A stretch of DNA of 64,000 nucleotides from Paenibacillus physcomitrellae. Its GTDB lineage: Bacteria > Bacillota > Bacilli > Paenibacillales > Paenibacillaceae. The DNA lies in NCBI RefSeq assembly GCF_002240225.1, contig NZ_CP022584.1, positions 2,377,001-2,441,000 of the forward strand, given 5' to 3'. The notes beneath the pieces are model-generated. The model had not been told where the DNA came from. It searched no databases and saw only the letters and a list, made by a program, of their open reading frames with translations. How positions within the stretch are numbered: the first letter of the stretch is position 1; each line of letters begins with the position of its first letter. This document shows positions 37,258 through 46,063 of the stretch, in pieces. Made by a program: the position numbers and the translations under genes.

Positions 37258-37734
37258 CTACAGCGTTCCCGCCGCGTTTTTCCCCAGCTTCTTCAACTGC
37301 TCGGTTAACGCCTGCTTCTCCTCCCGGGTCAGGCCAGGCATCATAGAGTCTACAAATGCCGCATGTCTCGGGAAAATATCGTCGAACAGCTCGCGTCCCG
37401 CATCCGTTAATTCGGCAAGAATGACGCGGCGGTCAGACGCGCTGGGCACTCTTTTCAGCAGTCCCCGCTTCTCCAGTTTGTCGATGTTGTAAGTCATGCT
37501 GCCGCTTGTGATCAGCACCTTCTCCCCGATCTGCTGCAGCGGATAGCTGCCTTTGTGGTACAGCACTTCCAGGATCGTAAATTCCGAGGCCGTAAGCCCG
37601 TATTGCTTCATATCTTTGACTGCCCGGTCCATTAAGGAACGGTAAGCCTTGGAGAGCACAATAAACAGCTTCAGGGAATCCTGATAATCCCCATCCTGCT
37701 CCGCCGCTCTTTGCCCCTGTTCAAAATCCGGCAT
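37258..37734 (-). CDS. mhqR: MarR family repressor, MhqR-like
   Basis: 158 residues with a winged HTH: LTASEFTILEVLYHKGSYPL, ITSGSMTYNIDKLEKRGLLK and the wing SASDRRVILAELTDAGREL. Last gene of an operon with a ring-cleaving dioxygenase, a carboxylesterase and a flavin reductase, which is the gene company of B. subtilis MhqR, a repressor released by quinones. GAGGTGAGG overlaps the end of the flavin reductase gene, 10 bp upstream. It probably binds the palindrome at the operon promoter (40087-40102). Confidence 0.78.
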   Translation of the reverse strand: MPDFEQGQRAAEQDGDYQDSLKLFIVLSKAYRSLMDRAVKDMKQYGLTASEFTILEVLYHKGSYPLQQIGEKVLITSGSMTYNIDKLEKRGLLKRVPSASDRRVILAELTDAGRELFDDIFPRHAAFVDSMMPGLTREEKQALTEQLKKLGKNAAGTL

Positions 37735-37744
37735 AACCTCACCT

Positions 37745-38416
37745 CTAACGTTGTCTAATCAAGGTAAAAATATCGCCAAGCCCCGCGTAATCATCGCCCG
37801 CCAATCGGCTGACCGGCTTCAAAGCCGCAGCTTCGATATAGCCGTCCCGGTATATCTCTTCGTCAAAATGGAACTGAACCACCCGGACAAGCAGCAGATC
37901 GCATACCGTTTCTTCGGACGTTAGGTCCTCTAATTCAGCTTCTGCTTCGGCTTTGTCGGTGCCCAATCCAGCAGCGCTGCCTCTCCGAATCGGAATATGC
38001 TGCTCAAGCACGCATTCCATCCGGATCTTGGCTTCCCGGATTCCGGGAACCGACACTTTCTTGCTCGGCACCGTTGTCAGGGCCGTCAAGTCCAGCTCGC
38101 TTTGCTCCGGAGGAAGCGGAGCTGCCGTTTTGTTCATCTCCACAGCCAAGTCCTCATCTACAATATGAATGACCAGTTCCCCGCGGTTAACCGTGTTGCG
38201 TGCCGTGTCTTTCATGACTCCGCCCTTGCGCCCTACGGAAACCGACAGCAGCGGCGGAGAACTCGAAACAACCGAGAAGAAGCTGAACGGTGCGGCATTT
38301 ACGGTTCCATCTTCCCCTATAGTCGTAACAAAAGCAATCGGCCTTGGAATGATGCTGCCGATCAGCAGCTTATAGTTGTCCTGTTCCTGCTGCCCGTTCG
38401 GATCTATGGATATCAT
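37745..38416 (-). CDS. Flavin reductase family protein (FMN-binding split barrel)
   Basis: 223 residues with the split-barrel flavin-binding pattern: IGSIIPRPIAFVTTIGEDGT, NAAPFSFFSVVSSSPPLLSV and KDTARNTVNRGELVIHIV. Reduces FMN or binds flavin for an oxygenase partner. AAAGGAG seven bases before the ATG. In the Mhq-type operon it may supply reduced flavin or reduce quinone-like compounds; this is inferred from context. Confidence 0.85.
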   Translation of the reverse strand: MISIDPNGQQEQDNYKLLIGSIIPRPIAFVTTIGEDGTVNAAPFSFFSVVSSSPPLLSVSVGRKGGVMKDTARNTVNRGELVIHIVDEDLAVEMNKTAAPLPPEQSELDLTALTTVPSKKVSVPGIREAKIRMECVLEQHIPIRRGSAAGLGTDKAEAEAELEDLTSEETVCDLLLVRVVQFHFDEEIYRDGYIEAAALKPVSRLAGDDYAGLGDIFTLIRQR

Positions 38417-38456
38417 AGCGATGCTCCTTTATCCTCTTCTCTTTTAATAAATGGCG

Positions 38457-39068
38457 TCATTTAACAAATTGCTCGTTATACCAGGCTTGCGCTGCTTCTA
38501 CTTCAGCTCTGGACAGCTGGTGCCCCTGATTCCCCCAATGGACGGTCACATCGGCTCCGGTTCCTTCCAGCAGTCCTGTCAGTTCTTCCGTTTCTGCGGT
38601 ACGGACCAATGGATCGTTAGTTCCAGCCCCGATAAAGACCGGCAGCCCCGGCGATGCCGGCAGCTCGATACCTCTGCGCGGGACCATCGGATGAAAGAGT
38701 ATCGCCCCTTTAACGGCCGAAGCATACTGAAACAGTAGACTGGCAATGATATTCGCTCCGTTGGAATATCCTACCGCAACAAGGTTGCTGCGGTCAAATT
38801 CGTACTCTTTCGCCGCTTCGTCCAAATAAGCCATCACCTCATCCGTCCGGGCAATCAGATCCTGCTCATCAAAAACACCTTCTGCCAGCCGTCTGAAGAA
38901 ACGCGGCATACCGTTCTCCAGCACATTTCCGCGCAGTCCGAGCACAGAAGAGCCCGGTGAAATCATTTCCGCAATCGGCAGCAGATCGTGTTCATTGCCT
39001 CCGGTCCCATGGAACATTACAAAGGCAGGGGCAGCCGGATTGCTTCCTTTCACAAATACATGCTTCAT
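38457..39068 (-). CDS. mhqD: Carboxylesterase/phospholipase family hydrolase, MhqD-like
   Basis: 203-residue alpha/beta-hydrolase. HGTGGNEHDLLPIAEM at the N-terminus, nucleophile in AVGYSNGANI, Asp in IGAGTNDPLV, His in WGNQGHQLSRAEV. MhqD-type hydrolases are induced with ring-cleaving dioxygenases in response to hydroquinones. Overlaps mhqO by ATGA, with GGAGG upstream. Confidence 0.85.
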   Translation of the reverse strand: MKHVFVKGSNPAAPAFVMFHGTGGNEHDLLPIAEMISPGSSVLGLRGNVLENGMPRFFRRLAEGVFDEQDLIARTDEVMAYLDEAAKEYEFDRSNLVAVGYSNGANIIASLLFQYASAVKGAILFHPMVPRRGIELPASPGLPVFIGAGTNDPLVRTAETEELTGLLEGTGADVTVHWGNQGHQLSRAEVEAAQAWYNEQFVK

Positions 39069-40015
39069 TGTTGATCCTCCTTCAATACTCTGACTTCGAT
39101 AGGCAGCAAATTCGCCTCGATAGCCTCCCGGTGAGGTTCATACCAGTCAGGAAGCTTCAGCTCCAGGCCCAGTTCATCAGCCGGCTCGTCGGTTGCGAAA
39201 CCCGGAGGATCTGTGGCAATTTCAAACAGGATGCCGCCTTCTTCCCGGAAATACAGGGCTTTGAAGTATTGGCGCTCCACAATGCCCGTTGTCCGGAAGC
39301 CGTGCTTCGATACCTCACGATTCCATTCCAGATGTTCTTCATAGTCTTGCGCTCTCCAGGCAATATGGTGCACGGTACCCGCCCCGCCTGCTCCCCAAGG
39401 TACGTTGGCTGCCGGCACATCGATGAGATTGCCCAGCTCTCCTTCAGCCTTGAAGCGGATGAACCCGTTCTCCTCACCTATTTCCGTCATGCCCAGCACG
39501 TCCGTCAATACTTTTCTTGTAGCCTGGGAATTTCCGCTGTACAACACAACCCCGCCAAATCCCTTAATCGCTTTATTGGCAGGAACTCCGCCAAATGTCC
39601 AGTTGCTGGCCGGACCTGCTTCCCGTTCGACAAGCTCCAGCTTCAACCCTTCATTATCGGAAAACTGCAGGTATTCTTCGCCAAAACGCGAAGCCTTCAT
39701 CACCGAAATACCAAACTTGCGGAGCCGTTCCTCCCAGAATGGGAGTGCACCGGAAGGGACAACATAAGTGGTGATCCCCACTTGTCCGCCGCCGATCTGC
39801 CCTCTGCGGGAACCGGGAGCCGGGAAGAAGGTAATGATCGTTCCGGGCGATCCGCCTTCATTGCCGAAATACAAATGGTAGATCTCCGGCGCGTCAAAAT
39901 TGATCGTTTTCTTCACTAGGCGAAGTCCGAGAACTCCAGCATAGAAATCAACATTCCCCTGCGGGTCTCCGGCAAAAGCTGTAATGTGGTGGATACCGGC
40001 CGTCTTCATACTCAT
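39065..40015 (-). CDS. mhqO: Ring-cleaving dioxygenase, MhqO-like
   Basis: 316 residues, two vicinal-oxygen-chelate modules: the first opens GIHHITAFAGDPQGNVDFYA with a metal-ligand His, the second carries GTVHHIAWRAQDYEEHLEW and the Glu in GILFEIATDPPGF. Typical of the MhqO/YkcA group, thought to open hydroquinone rings. AAAGGAG precedes the ATG. First gene of the operon, with an excellent promoter and palindromic operator upstream. Confidence 0.9.
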   Translation of the reverse strand: MSMKTAGIHHITAFAGDPQGNVDFYAGVLGLRLVKKTINFDAPEIYHLYFGNEGGSPGTIITFFPAPGSRRGQIGGGQVGITTYVVPSGALPFWEERLRKFGISVMKASRFGEEYLQFSDNEGLKLELVEREAGPASNWTFGGVPANKAIKGFGGVVLYSGNSQATRKVLTDVLGMTEIGEENGFIRFKAEGELGNLIDVPAANVPWGAGGAGTVHHIAWRAQDYEEHLEWNREVSKHGFRTTGIVERQYFKALYFREEGGILFEIATDPPGFATDEPADELGLELKLPDWYEPHREAIEANLLPIEVRVLKEDQQ

Positions 40016-40086
40016 GATAAATCTCTCCTTTAGAATAAATTGGGTTATTTCAAATTAACTCAATCTCAAAAATCTTTATAATAATT

Positions 40087-40127
40087 ATCTTTAATTAAAG
40101 ATTAATTCAAAAGAAGTCTCTTGTCAA
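40087..40127 (-). promoter_or_regulatory. Promoter and palindromic operator of the Mhq-type operon
   Basis: Minus strand TTGACA (40122-40127), 17-base spacer, TAATCT (40099-40104). The perfect 16-bp palindrome ATCTTTAATTAAAGAT (40087-40102) overlaps the -10 and start point. Its ATCT-AATT-AGAT framework resembles the B. subtilis MhqR operator as I recall it. Confidence 0.75.
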
Positions 40128-40308
40128 CCTTTAATGCCGGGTCGCCCCATTCTAGTTGCTGCATCCAACCTTCTAGCTGAAAATGAAGAAAGACACCCTT
40201 GACATGAAACCAATCGGTTTCTTATGATCTCAATAGGACACCGTTAGGTTTCTATTTTCGTTGTTGATGAGTTTGTTTAGTATTTTGAATAGTAATGGAG
40301 GTTATTCC

Positions 40309-40734
40309 ATGTCAGAGAATCAGCAAGCTTTCACTCCCGTAGTCCACAAAACAGCTGTCTTTAAAGCCCCTATCGAAAAAGTATGGGTGGCCGTAGCCAC
40401 ATCTGAAGGCATCGCCGCCTGGTTTATGCCCAATACCTTCGAACCGGTGCTGGGTCATGAATTCGTTCTGAAAGCCGGCCCTTACGGTGACTCACCATGC
40501 AAGGTTACGGAGCTTATCCCTCCGACCCTTCTTACCTTTAATTGGGGCAAGGACTGGAGCGTCACTTTTGAATTGAAGGATCTAGGCGGGCAGACCGAAT
40601 TTCATCTGTACCATAAAGGCTGGGACGCGGACAAGGTTACCGAATTCGGCCAGCCGCATCCGGTCGTGCAGCCGAATATGGCCCAAGGCTGGAATGGACT
40701 TGTCGCCAAATTGCAGTCGTTGGTGGAGCAGTAA
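40309..40734 (+). CDS. SRPBCC / AHSA1-type START-like protein
   Basis: 141 residues from the ATG at 40309, which follows ATGGAGG; the longer frame from 40261 has no binding site. The opening VHKTAVFKAPIEKVWVAVAT and the GIAAWFMPNTFEPVLGHEF phrase are typical of AHSA1 (Aha1 C-terminal-like) proteins, which form a hydrophobic ligand cavity. Ligand unknown. Translationally coupled to an ArsR-type regulator (TAATG), a common pairing. Confidence 0.85.
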   Translation: MSENQQAFTPVVHKTAVFKAPIEKVWVAVATSEGIAAWFMPNTFEPVLGHEFVLKAGPYGDSPCKVTELIPPTLLTFNWGKDWSVTFELKDLGGQTEFHLYHKGWDADKVTEFGQPHPVVQPNMAQGWNGLVAKLQSLVEQ

Positions 40735-41108
40735 TGACTTCGTCCGCTGCGAAACACGACGTTTTTCATGCCATCTCCGATCCTAGCAGACGCAAGCTGC
40801 TTAAACTTCTTGCCGGTAAGGAAATGCCAGTGAACGAAATCTGCGAGCACTTCCCTATGACACGAACGGCAGTTTCCAAACATCTGCGGATTTTGTCCGA
40901 TGCGAATTTGGTCAGCGTGCAGAAGGTCGGGCGTGAATCCCGCTACAAGCTGGAAGCCGGGGGACTGATGGAAGTCAAAGAATGGGTATCCTTCTACGAG
41001 CAGTATTGGGATAACAAACTGTCCTTGCTCCGGCATTTGGTGGAGAACGGCGGAGCCCCTGTCGCTTTACATGCGGCCAAGGCCAAACCTGAGGATGAAA
41101 CGGAGTAA
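40734..41108 (+). CDS. ArsR family HTH regulator
   Basis: 124 residues, winged HTH: VFHAISDPSRRKLLKLLAGK, PVNEICEHFPMTRTAVSKHL and the wing NLVSVQKVGRESRYKLEAGG. It lacks an obvious Cys-based metal site, as is usual for the ArsR partners of SRPBCC proteins. Starts one base into the upstream stop (TAATG). Probably regulates the pair. Confidence 0.88.
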   Translation: MTSSAAKHDVFHAISDPSRRKLLKLLAGKEMPVNEICEHFPMTRTAVSKHLRILSDANLVSVQKVGRESRYKLEAGGLMEVKEWVSFYEQYWDNKLSLLRHLVENGGAPVALHAAKAKPEDETE

Positions 41109-41168
41109 TCGGCGGCCTTCCGTATTCCAAGCCTTCCGGGTCCATTAAGATAATAAAAGGTATACCAT

Positions 41169-41215
41169 AAGAAAGAGGAGCAGATCCCGCACTTGACGGA
41201 CTGCTCCTCTTTCTT
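41169..41215. terminator. Bidirectional terminator between ArsR and sensor kinase genes
   Basis: Perfect 15-bp stem AAGAAAGAGGAGCAG (41169-41183) with CTGCTCCTCTTTCTT (41201-41215), serving the converging units. Confidence 0.85.
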
Positions 41216-41224
41216 ATCCCTCTA

Positions 41225-42634
41225 TCAAGAACCGGGCAAAACCGGCAGTGAAAAATAAAACTCCACCCTGCCATTCCCGGCCTCATGCCCGTAGGCCGCC
41301 TGATGTTTCAGCAGGATCGTACCGGTAATCGACAATCCCAGCCCGGTGCCGCTCAAATGTTTGCTGCGGGATTCCTCCATAACGAAAAACGGCTCCCAAA
41401 TCCGCTCCCATCTGGCTTCATCCCTCGTATCTGCCCGGTTGGCGATCCGGAAATGCACCTGCTCCGACCGCACTTCCGCCAAAACCTCCACCCGATTGCC
41501 TTCCGAATATTTCAGCGCATTGGACAGCAGATTGTGCAGGACCGATTCCAGCTTGTGCTGGTCCGCCATAACCCAAACCTCCGGAGGCAGGACATCCTCC
41601 ACCATTAAACCCAGTCCCCGCTGCCGGAAAGCAACTTGGTAATTCTCCAGGGTTTCGATCAGCAGCGAATGGAATTCAGTCGGTTGAAGTTCATACGACT
41701 CTGTCTGCAGCTTGGACAGCTCAAGCAGCCTGTCGATCATGCCCGCCATTTCCTCCGTTTGGCGCCGGATGACTTCCGGATAGGTTCCATCGTCCAAACC
41801 ATCCTGTATCCCGGCAGCGTAAGCCTGGATCAGGGCAAGCGGAGTCTTTAATTCATGGGAGACATCGGCAATGAATGTTCGCAGATTGGCGTTTCTGGCC
41901 TCCAGAGAACGCTGCGTCTTTTTCAATTTATCGCTCATCCGGTTGATGCTGTCCGCAAGGGATTCAATTTCGTCTCCCGTGCGGACATCCGCATGAATAA
42001 AAGTCAAATCGGCAATCGATTTGGCGGTTTCGCTCAGCTTGGCCAACGGCTTTACGATTCGGGCCGTATATAAAGCCGACAGCAGAATCAACAGCAGCAG
42101 CATACCCGCCCAAATATACCAATTAAACCGATTGATGATACCAATGGTTTCCGAGGAATAAGAAATAGACTCCCCTATCGCAACGACGTTGCCAGCCAGC
42201 GGTACAAAATTAACCAGAAAGCTGGACTTCAGCTTGGTCTGATCATAAATTTTGTTGACCTGCCGGCCTTCATGCAGCTGTGCCAGACTTTCCTCACTCA
42301 GCCAAAACTTGCTTAAAGCGATCCCTTTCCGGTTTAGCTGAAGCAGAATGTCGCTGTTGAGGTCATTCAGGCTTTCCGATAAAGGCGCATAAACAACAGT
42401 CACCTCGTTGTCCGCCTCTACCTGCTGGATGCGATCCGCCAGGGTCAATCCGTCTGCATTCGGTTGCGCCCCCGCCAGACTCGCCAGCTCGTTGGTCAGC
42501 TCCGCCAGCTTCACTTTCTTCTGATATAAGAAATATTTCGGCAGAAAATAAGTATTCACGGCAAACGTAAGGATAAAAACAGCGCACAGCGCCAGCGTAA
42601 TCCGTGTTACAAGCTTCCGGGTTAACTTACTCAT
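41225..42634 (-). CDS. Sensor histidine kinase (HAMP, HisKA, HATPase)
   Basis: 469 residues: first membrane helix 10-30 (ITLALCAVFILTFAVNTYFL), extracellular loop to about 170, second helix (WYIWAGMLLLLILLSALYTA), HAMP, HisKA with FIADVSHELKTPLALIQAYA (His near 260), then ATPase with VLHNLLSNALKYS and GTGLGLSITGTIL. Partner of the overlapping OmpR-type regulator (8-bp overlap). The stimulus is unknown; the divergent glycosidase-like lipoprotein is the nearest candidate target. Confidence 0.92.
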   Translation of the reverse strand: MSKLTRKLVTRITLALCAVFILTFAVNTYFLPKYFLYQKKVKLAELTNELASLAGAQPNADGLTLADRIQQVEADNEVTVVYAPLSESLNDLNSDILLQLNRKGIALSKFWLSEESLAQLHEGRQVNKIYDQTKLKSSFLVNFVPLAGNVVAIGESISYSSETIGIINRFNWYIWAGMLLLLILLSALYTARIVKPLAKLSETAKSIADLTFIHADVRTGDEIESLADSINRMSDKLKKTQRSLEARNANLRTFIADVSHELKTPLALIQAYAAGIQDGLDDGTYPEVIRRQTEEMAGMIDRLLELSKLQTESYELQPTEFHSLLIETLENYQVAFRQRGLGLMVEDVLPPEVWVMADQHKLESVLHNLLSNALKYSEGNRVEVLAEVRSEQVHFRIANRADTRDEARWERIWEPFFVMEESRSKHLSGTGLGLSITGTILLKHQAAYGHEAGNGRVEFYFSLPVLPGS

Positions 42635-43316
42635 CGGGGCTGTCTCCCCGCGGGTTATCCAGCTTCTCTCCGATTGGACCGTCCTCCAAGGAATACCCCA
42701 TGCCCCGGTAAGTTTTGATCCAGCGCTCTCCGATTTTCTCCCTCAGTCTGCGGATATGCGTATCCACCGTACGCTCGTCCCCAAAGTAATCAAATCCCCA
42801 TACCTGGTCCAGCAGCATTTTGCGGGTCACGATCTGCCCTTTATTGAGCGCCAAATATTTCATTAGCTGAAATTCCTTCGACGTGGCTTGCAGATCCCGG
42901 CCCTCCCGAAAAATTTTTTGTCCCTCCAGATCCACCACAAGCTTTCCGATTCGGATCTGAGCGTCCATATTCAGCAGCTTGCGGGCTCTGGCCAGTAGAA
43001 TTCGGGGATCAAACGGTTTGCGCACATATTCGTCAGCACCGGCGTTTAAAGCATACAGTTCTTCATCCGCCTCGCCTTTTGCCGTAAGCAGCAGCACCTT
43101 GGTGCGGCTCGTGTTTTTGATTTCCCGGCATACCTCTACGCCGCTAAGTCCTGGCATCATCCAGTCCAAAACGGCCAGATCTATCTGATGATTATAAAAA
43201 AGCTCCAACGCCTCTTCTCCGTCCCGAGCCGTATATACATTAAAACCTTCTTTGATGAAATAACTCTTCAAAATCTGCAGCATCAACGCTTCGTCTTCCG
43301 CCAGCAGCAGGTTCAT
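42627..43316 (-). CDS. OmpR-family response regulator
   Basis: 229 residues: receiver 1-115 (LLLAEDEALMLQ, Asp in LAVLDWMMPGLSG, Lys in EYVRKPFDPR) and a winged HTH (TSKEFQLMKYLALNKGQIVT, DERTVDTHIRRLREKIG, KTYRGMGYSLE). Divergent from the lipoprotein gene across 218 bp. A perfect 11-bp tandem repeat, the usual arrangement of OmpR-type sites, lies 44 bases upstream of its start codon. Confidence 0.93.
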   Translation of the reverse strand: MNLLLAEDEALMLQILKSYFIKEGFNVYTARDGEEALELFYNHQIDLAVLDWMMPGLSGVEVCREIKNTSRTKVLLLTAKGEADEELYALNAGADEYVRKPFDPRILLARARKLLNMDAQIRIGKLVVDLEGQKIFREGRDLQATSKEFQLMKYLALNKGQIVTRKMLLDQVWGFDYFGDERTVDTHIRRLREKIGERWIKTYRGMGYSLEDGPIGEKLDNPRGDSPDE

Positions 43317-43359
43317 GCCTCCCCCACCTTTATGGCTTCCTTCAGCCCTTATTTCTACT

Positions 43360-43381
43360 TAAGATACAGCTAAGATACAGC
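43360..43381. promoter_or_regulatory. Perfect 11-bp direct repeat, probable OmpR-type binding site
   Basis: TAAGATACAGC occurs twice in immediate succession (43360-43370 and 43371-43381), one helical turn apart, between the divergent regulator and lipoprotein genes. Confidence 0.6.
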
Positions 43382-43534
43382 CTATTGTTTTAGCGCTTTT
43401 TCAATATACAAGATGTATGTTACAACAGTATGACATTTCTGATTTGGCTTTTCCCTCCGTGTTTGGCACATTGCTGTAACATTATGCCCTTACAATGGCC
43501 CTGTTTTTCAAAATCAGGATTGGAGGAATAAACG

Positions 43535-45886
43535 ATGAAACACAAATTTGCATGGCTGGCATCCGCGGCCCTTATGGCGGTTATGCTGGCCGGATGCGCA
43601 AGCGGCGGCGAAGCCGGCCAGGCTTTGCCGGCGGTCTTGGCTGCGGGCCATATCGAGCAGGCGAAAGCGGCCGTAGTTCCGGCAGGGGAACCGTTTGATT
43701 TCGAGGTAGACCCCGAAACCTTTGCGCTGACCCTCATCAAGGACGGCGTCCGGGAGCCGGCTTCCCTGCCCCTGCCCAAAACCAAGGTTACGAATCTGGT
43801 CAAAACCGAGGATTCCGTTTCCTGGACTTACCCCGGCCAGATGGATATCAGCATCACCAAACAAAGCAATTATCTGGATATTCAGCTGAAGTCGGCCGGC
43901 GCCGCCAAATTCCAGTGGCCGGTGGTTCAGTCGGACAGCTATACGCTGCCGCTCGGCGAAGGGAAACAAATTCCGGCGGACGATAAAGATTGGCAGACGT
44001 TTCTGAACGACCAGACTTATACATTCAGCGAGTCGTTTTCCATGGACTTTTTCGCCTTGAACAACAAAGCTTTCTCCATGGTTTACGTAGTCACCAACAA
44101 ATATAACGACGAGGTTCATTTCTCCGCTTCACCTTCGCTGCATTTTCAGTTCACACACGACTTCCCGGCGATTAATCCGGACAAAAGCTACGGCTTCCGT
44201 CTGTACGTGACGAACAGCGATCCGCAGCAGATCGTGTTGCCTTACAAAAATTATGTAGCGGAAAACGGCGGTTTCGTCACGTTGGAGCAAAAAGCCGCTC
44301 AAAACCCGAATATCCGCAAGCTGTACGGCGCCCCGCAAATTTATCTCTGGAGCGAACAGCTGCTGACGGCCGATGACGTCAAATGGCCCAAGCTCAGAAA
44401 CGTGCTGGCGTCCAGGCTGGGGCCATGGCTCGTGCATTTGATGGGCGAAACGGCCGACGGCAGCAGCGAGCTGTCCCAAACGCTGACCGATATTTCCGGT
44501 CAGGATTACGTGGACAACTATCAAAAAAAGGTCATTTTGAACGCCATCAACCAGGCGCTGAAAATGCGGGATTTCTATGCGGCGGACCAGTTCCCGAATC
44601 CCGGCGCGGACGCCGCCACCCTTATTCAGCAAGGGGTAGAGAACCTCAGTGAGGAGAAGCTCTACAACCTAAACAAGCTGCTTCTGAAAAATAGTCTTGG
44701 AGACGCCGTGTCCGACATCAGCGAATGGGGTCAAGCCGGTTCCACCGGGCTGATCCAGGAGCTGCACGACTCCGGCATCGACAAAGCCTGGATCGGGCTG
44801 CCCAATTGGGCGGACGGCTTGATGAACCCGGCTATGGTCGATGAAGCGGTCAAGGACGGCTATCTCATCGCCCCTTACGATTCTTATCATTCCATCCAGG
44901 AGAAAGCGGATATTTCCTGGAATACGGCATCGTTTCCGGATCCGACGCTTTATGACAAAGCCACCGTCACCCGTGCGGACGGGACCAAGGTGGCCGGCTT
45001 CCTCGGCCGGGGACGCAAGCTGAATCCTACGCTGGCGATGCCAAGCGTCAAGGAACGCGCCGAAGGCATCCTGCAGGACGGAATCGGCTATAACTCCTGG
45101 TTCGTGGACTGCGACGCGACGGGAGAAATTTACGACGATTACTCGGCCGACCATCCGACCACGCAGGCCGAGGATTTGAAGGCGCGGCTGGAGCGGCTCA
45201 GCTATTTTGCCAATGATCAGAAGATGGTTGTTGGCTCCGAAGGCGGCAACGACTATGCCAGCGGCGTGATCGCTTTTGCGGAGGGCATCGAAAGCCCGAT
45301 TATTGCCTGGGGCGATCCCGATATGCGCGATAACAAGGACAGCCCTTATTACGTGGGCGGCTATTATGCGATGACCGGCATTCCGGAGCGCTACGGCAAA
45401 GCCGTGCCGATCAAACCACTGTATTCAAAGGTTTATACGGATCCAGCTTATTCCCTCCCGCTCTACAAGCTGGTTTATAACGATTCCATCATCACCACCA
45501 ACCATTGGGAATGGGGCAGCTACAAAATCCAAGGCGAAGAAGCCGACCGGATGCTGTATGAGCTCCTTTATAACGCCCCTCCCCTGTACCATCTGGACCA
45601 AACAGCCTGGGATGCGGAGAAATCCAGCATCACCGGTTTCCTGAAGGTGTGGTCTCCTTTGCACCAGGCCGCCGTAACCCAAGAGATGACCGGCTTCAAG
45701 ATTCTGACCGACGACAAGCTGGTGCAAAGCGCGCAATACGGAGACGATATCAGGGTGATTGTGAATTTCTCGGACCACGATGTTACCGTTCAGGGACAGA
45801 ATTTGAAAGCCAAATCCGCCTTTATTTTGCAGGACGGGCAGACGGTCTTTTTTGATGCTGGTGCCAATGCCGCGCTGTTGAAATAA
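43535..45886 (+). CDS. Glycoside-hydrolase-like lipoprotein (DUF5696/GH101-like TIM barrel)
   Basis: 783 residues with a lipoprotein signal (LASAALMAVMLAGCAS; Cys20). The N-terminal 270 residues are beta-rich, like the galactose-mutarotase-type domain of large glycosidases. The middle looks like a TIM barrel: LHDSGIDKAWIGLPNWADG, LIAPYDSYHSIQ, YNSWFVDCDATGEIYDDYS and VGSEGGNDYASGVIAFAEG. These resemble the GH101-like family, with candidate carboxylates in DCDATGE and GSEGG; family and substrate are not certain. GGAGG before the ATG. Probably attached to the outer membrane face, acting on extracellular glycans, under the divergent two-component system. Confidence 0.68.
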   Translation: MKHKFAWLASAALMAVMLAGCASGGEAGQALPAVLAAGHIEQAKAAVVPAGEPFDFEVDPETFALTLIKDGVREPASLPLPKTKVTNLVKTEDSVSWTYPGQMDISITKQSNYLDIQLKSAGAAKFQWPVVQSDSYTLPLGEGKQIPADDKDWQTFLNDQTYTFSESFSMDFFALNNKAFSMVYVVTNKYNDEVHFSASPSLHFQFTHDFPAINPDKSYGFRLYVTNSDPQQIVLPYKNYVAENGGFVTLEQKAAQNPNIRKLYGAPQIYLWSEQLLTADDVKWPKLRNVLASRLGPWLVHLMGETADGSSELSQTLTDISGQDYVDNYQKKVILNAINQALKMRDFYAADQFPNPGADAATLIQQGVENLSEEKLYNLNKLLLKNSLGDAVSDISEWGQAGSTGLIQELHDSGIDKAWIGLPNWADGLMNPAMVDEAVKDGYLIAPYDSYHSIQEKADISWNTASFPDPTLYDKATVTRADGTKVAGFLGRGRKLNPTLAMPSVKERAEGILQDGIGYNSWFVDCDATGEIYDDYSADHPTTQAEDLKARLERLSYFANDQKMVVGSEGGNDYASGVIAFAEGIESPIIAWGDPDMRDNKDSPYYVGGYYAMTGIPERYGKAVPIKPLYSKVYTDPAYSLPLYKLVYNDSIITTNHWEWGSYKIQGEEADRMLYELLYNAPPLYHLDQTAWDAEKSSITGFLKVWSPLHQAAVTQEMTGFKILTDDKLVQSAQYGDDIRVIVNFSDHDVTVQGQNLKAKSAFILQDGQTVFFDAGANAALLK

Positions 45887-45935
45887 ATCCTGTTTCCTTC
45901 ATCTTTGTCCAAATCAAACAGGACCGAATAATCGG

Positions 45936-45970
45936 AATTCCCTATCCACACTGGATAGGGGTTCTTTATT
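45936..45970 (+). terminator. Intrinsic terminator after the lipoprotein gene
   Basis: TCCCTATCC (45939-45947) pairs with GGATAGGGG (45953-45961), 9 bp with one G-T, followed by TTCTTTATT. Confidence 0.6.
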
Positions 45971-46063
45971 GGGATTTGATATCCAAAAGAAAAGACGCAC
46001 CTATTCGTGCGCCTAGTCGCTCTGCCGCTCAATTCATCTTCCGATTGCCCGATATTCCCGAAT

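Noticed and set aside
43415-43500. Imperfect ATGTTACA/TGTAACAT inverted repeat upstream of the lipoprotein gene
   Set aside because: Short arms with a bulge; cannot be told from chance next to the much clearer 11-bp direct repeat.
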